Shown here: piece after piece, positions 33,930-36,113 of the stretch
Numbering within the stretch: position 1 is the stretch's first letter
How the letters are laid out: every line of letters begins with the position of its first letter
Source: an uncultured Prevotella sp.
Lineage (GTDB): Bacteria; Bacteroidota; Bacteroidia; Bacteroidales; Bacteroidaceae
Assembly: GCA_946183985.1 (NCBI GenBank)
Contig: CAMHDT010000005.1
Span: forward strand, 1 to 36,113
Direction of reading: 5' to 3'
DNA length: 36,113 nt
Translations under genes and position numbers: made by a program
The notes under the pieces: model-generated
What the model saw: only the letters and a program-made list of their open reading frames with translations
Database searches by the model: none
What the model was told of the DNA's origin: nothing

Positions 33930-35042
33930 ATGGAACATATATTCAATTTTACTGAAGTGACCACCTGGTTTCACGCCCTGCTGACACAGACGCTGGGATT
34001 GGGTGAGTTCTGGGCGATACTTATTGAGTGCGTGCTCGTTGGCTCGGCCATCCTGGGCGCCTACTCGGTCATCGCCATGATACTGATATTCATGGAGCGT
34101 AAGGTCTGCGCCTATTTCCAGTGCCGTATCGGCCCGGTCCGTGTAGGTCCCTGGGGATTGATGCAGGTGCTGGCCGACGTGCTGAAGATGCTTATCAAGG
34201 AGATATTCTTCGTTGACAAGGCCGATAAGTTGCTCTATCTTGTGGCTCCCTTCCTGGTTATCATTGGGTCGGTAGGCGCATTTGCCTTCCTGCCTTGGAA
34301 CCGTGGTGCGCACATTCTCGACTTCAACGTGGGCATCTTCCTGCTCACGGCTATCTCGTCGATAGGTGTCGTGGGCATCTTCCTCGCTGGCTGGGGTTCA
34401 AACAACAAGTATTCTGTAGTGTCGGCCATGCGTGCCGCCGTGCAGATGATTTCCTATGAGATGTCACTCTGCCTGTGTCTGATCACGGCTGTTATCCTGA
34501 CAGGTACGATGCAAATCAGCGGTATCGTGGAGTTCCAGCGTGGTTCGTGGCTCATCTTCAACGGGGCTGCTGCCATTCCCGCCATCATCGCTTTCCTCGT
34601 ATTCCTCATTGCTGGTAATGCTGAGGCTAACCGTGGCCCGTTCGATATGGCTGAGGCTGAGAGTGAGTTGACGGCTGGTCATCATACAGAGTATTCGGGC
34701 ATGGGCTTCGGATTCTTCTATCTGGCGGAGTTCCTCAACCTCTTCATCATTGCCGGCATTGCTGCCACCGTGTTCCTGGGCGGATGGATGCCCCTTCACA
34801 TTGCAGGCCTGGATGGCTTCAACATGGTGATGGACTATATCCCCGGCATTGTGTGGTTCATGGGCAAGGCCTTCCTGCTGGTGTGGCTGCTCATGTGGAT
34901 TAAGTGGACATTCCCCCGTCTGCGTATCGACCAGATTCTGAAACTGGAGTGGAAATACCTGATGCCGCTGGCACTCATCAACCTGGTGCTGATGACCGCT
35001 ATTGTGGCTTTGGGATGGTTCTTTGAGCCTGCCGCCCTCTAA
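33930..35042 (+). CDS. nuoH: NADH-quinone oxidoreductase subunit H
   Basis: A 370-residue membrane subunit with about eight helices that forms part of the quinone cavity with NuoB and NuoD. Conserved parts are MERKVCAYFQCRIGPVRVGP, ADVLKMLIKEIF, RAAVQMISYEMSL, EANRGPFDMAEAESELTAGHHTEYSG (by its core GPFDMAEAESEL) and the late LRIDQILKLEWKYLMP. It follows nuoCD by 11 bases. No nuoE, nuoF or nuoG lies between, where NADH-oxidising operons carry them. Confidence 0.96.
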   Translation: MEHIFNFTEVTTWFHALLTQTLGLGEFWAILIECVLVGSAILGAYSVIAMILIFMERKVCAYFQCRIGPVRVGPWGLMQVLADVLKMLIKEIFFVDKADKLLYLVAPFLVIIGSVGAFAFLPWNRGAHILDFNVGIFLLTAISSIGVVGIFLAGWGSNNKYSVVSAMRAAVQMISYEMSLCLCLITAVILTGTMQISGIVEFQRGSWLIFNGAAAIPAIIAFLVFLIAGNAEANRGPFDMAEAESELTAGHHTEYSGMGFGFFYLAEFLNLFIIAGIAATVFLGGWMPLHIAGLDGFNMVMDYIPGIVWFMGKAFLLVWLLMWIKWTFPRLRIDQILKLEWKYLMPLALINLVLMTAIVALGWFFEPAAL

Positions 35043-35068
35043 TACCTTATATAAATAAGAAGTAGAAA

Positions 35069-35614
35069 ATGGAAAAAGAAAGATCATATTTCGGAGAAAT
35101 CGGGCACGGCATAAAGACGCTTGCTACGGGCATGAAGGTTACCTTGGGCGAATATGTCAAGGACTATTGGACCAACAAGTCGACTGAGCAGTACCCTGAG
35201 AACCGCAAAACCACCCTCCACGTGGCCAAGCGCCATCGCGGTCGTCTGGTTTTCAAGCGCGACGAGAATGGTGCCTATAAGTGCACAGCCTGCACGCTCT
35301 GTGAGAAGGCCTGCCCCAATGGCACTATCAAGATTACCGCTCACATGGCCGAAGATCCAGAGACAGGCAAGAAGAAAAAGGTGCTCGACGACTATCAGTA
35401 CGACCTAGGCGACTGCATGTTCTGTCAGTTGTGTACCAATGCCTGCAACTTCGATGCTATTGAGTTTACCAACGATTTTGAGAATGCCACATTCGACCGC
35501 TCGAAGTTGGTGCTCCATCTTGACAAGGAAGAGTATAAGGGCGGTTCGCTGCCCAACTTGATCGAGGGTGGGGCCGACTGGCAGGTAGGTAAGTTTAACA
35601 CTAAAAAGAAGTAA
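35069..35614 (+). CDS. nuoI: NADH-quinone oxidoreductase subunit I
   Basis: 181 residues with two 4Fe-4S sites: CTACTLCEKACPNGTIKI and CMFCQLCTNACNFDAIEF. Each has four cysteines; the second lacks the Pro after the last Cys. The clusters pass electrons toward NuoB. In complexes without the NADH module, NuoI is thought to be the entry point for ferredoxin electrons (established idea for such complexes). It starts 26 bases after nuoH. Confidence 0.95.
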   Translation: MEKERSYFGEIGHGIKTLATGMKVTLGEYVKDYWTNKSTEQYPENRKTTLHVAKRHRGRLVFKRDENGAYKCTACTLCEKACPNGTIKITAHMAEDPETGKKKKVLDDYQYDLGDCMFCQLCTNACNFDAIEFTNDFENATFDRSKLVLHLDKEEYKGGSLPNLIEGGADWQVGKFNTKKK

Positions 35615-35620
35615 ACGACT

Positions 35621-36113
35621 ATGGCTAGTATAATTGTATTTTGCATCCTCGCCGTTGTCATACTGGGCTCAGCCCTGTTGTGTGTGACGACGAAGCGAAT
35701 CATGAGGGCCGCAACGTTCATGCTGTTCGTCCTCTTTGGCGTGGCAGGTCTTTATTTCCTGCTCGACTATACCTATCTGGGCGCTGCTCAGATTGCTGTC
35801 TACGCCGGTGGTGTGACAATGATTTATGTGTTTGTCATTCAACTGGTTAGCAAACAGACGCTGCAGGGAATGGTGGAACCTATCAAGTGCTCGCGTATTC
35901 TGCAGGGCCTGCTGGTATCGGTCATCGGACTGGCAGTGGTAGTCTTCGTCTTCCTGAAGAATCACTTCCACTCGTTTGCAACGACCAATGAGGTTCCCAT
36001 GGACAAGATTGGCGAAGCATTGCTCGGCTCGGGCAGATATCAGTATGTGTTGCCGTTTGAGTTCATCTCAGTATTCCTGCTGGCATGTATCATCGGCGGT
36101 TTGGTTGTTTCAC
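35621..36113 (+). CDS. nuoJ: NADH-quinone oxidoreductase subunit J, cut by the window end
   Basis: At least 164 codons from the ATG at 35621, open to the end of the window. Hydrophobic helices, MASIIVFCILAVVILGSALL then the conserved FLLDYTYLGAAQIAVYAGGVTMIYVFVIQLV (recognised by LGAAQI and YAGGVTMIYVFV), identify NuoJ, a helix-rich subunit beside NuoK. nuoK and the antiporter-like subunits would be expected next. Confidence 0.93.
   Translation, partial: MASIIVFCILAVVILGSALLCVTTKRIMRAATFMLFVLFGVAGLYFLLDYTYLGAAQIAVYAGGVTMIYVFVIQLVSKQTLQGMVEPIKCSRILQGLLVSVIGLAVVVFVFLKNHFHSFATTNEVPMDKIGEALLGSGRYQYVLPFEFISVFLLACIIGGLVVS

Noticed and set aside
1-36113. tRNA genes, rRNA, CRISPR arrays, prophage or integrase genes
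   Set aside because: Looked for T-loop GTTCGANTC patterns, regularly spaced repeats and phage or integrase motifs; none found.

Overview
The window looks like chromosomal DNA from a Bacteroidetes bacterium, most likely Prevotellaceae (Prevotella, Segatella or a relative). Several gene starts follow Bacteroidetes-type promoters (TTTG, about 16-20 bases, then TAnnTTTG) and lack Shine-Dalgarno sequences. Type IX secretion parts are present: a plug protein, cargo with both kinds of sorting domain, and a PorT-family barrel. There is also a propeller/Y_Y_Y sensor, a methylmalonyl-CoA mutase pair, and a nuoA-B-CD-H-I-J operon with fused nuoCD and no nuoEFG genes among these subunits. The species cannot be fixed from the sequence alone.

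Layout. 1-3.8 kb: a membrane-spanning AraC-type regulator converges on a T9SS plug-protein gene; one perfect hairpin covers both stop codons. 3.9-4.1 kb: a consensus promoter drives a rod-shaped RNA of about 185 nt, a candidate 6S RNA. 4.2-7.3 kb: a large secreted protein with a C-terminal sorting signal, then a 58-aa orphan protein. 7.3-8.3 kb: tandem palindromes, a GC-rich hairpin and queC with an almost leaderless promoter. 8.4-11.9 kb: two exported esterases, one an internally duplicated enzyme whose second catalytic half is truncated. 12-14.8 kb: a TolB-like lipoprotein, then a REP-type (RAYT) transposase gene with an unusual C-terminal domain and REP-like repeats both inside the gene and next to it. 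14.8-18.9 kb: mutB and mutA. 19-22.6 kb: uvrA carrying two inverted palindromic elements in frame inside the gene, overlapped by a T9SS type-B cargo gene. 22.8-27.8 kb: a LysM/PBP1 protein, a PorT-family barrel, a POT transporter and a secreted EEP-family enzyme. 27.9-31.1 kb: aldo/keto reductase, zinc dehydrogenase and a CE15-like glucuronoyl esterase. 31.2 kb to the end: the complex I operon, cut off in nuoJ.

How the genes fit together. The three esterases and the AKR/ADH pair fit an organism that deacylates plant cell-wall polysaccharide and oxidises the released sugars. MutAB fits succinate-to-propionate fermentation, and the short complex I fits anaerobic electron transport from a donor other than NADH via NuoEFG. 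The least explained material is not metabolic: the 185-nt RNA, the transposase with its own repeats, the palindromes inside uvrA, the heptanucleotide repeats at gene junctions and the small MKKTY-type protein.
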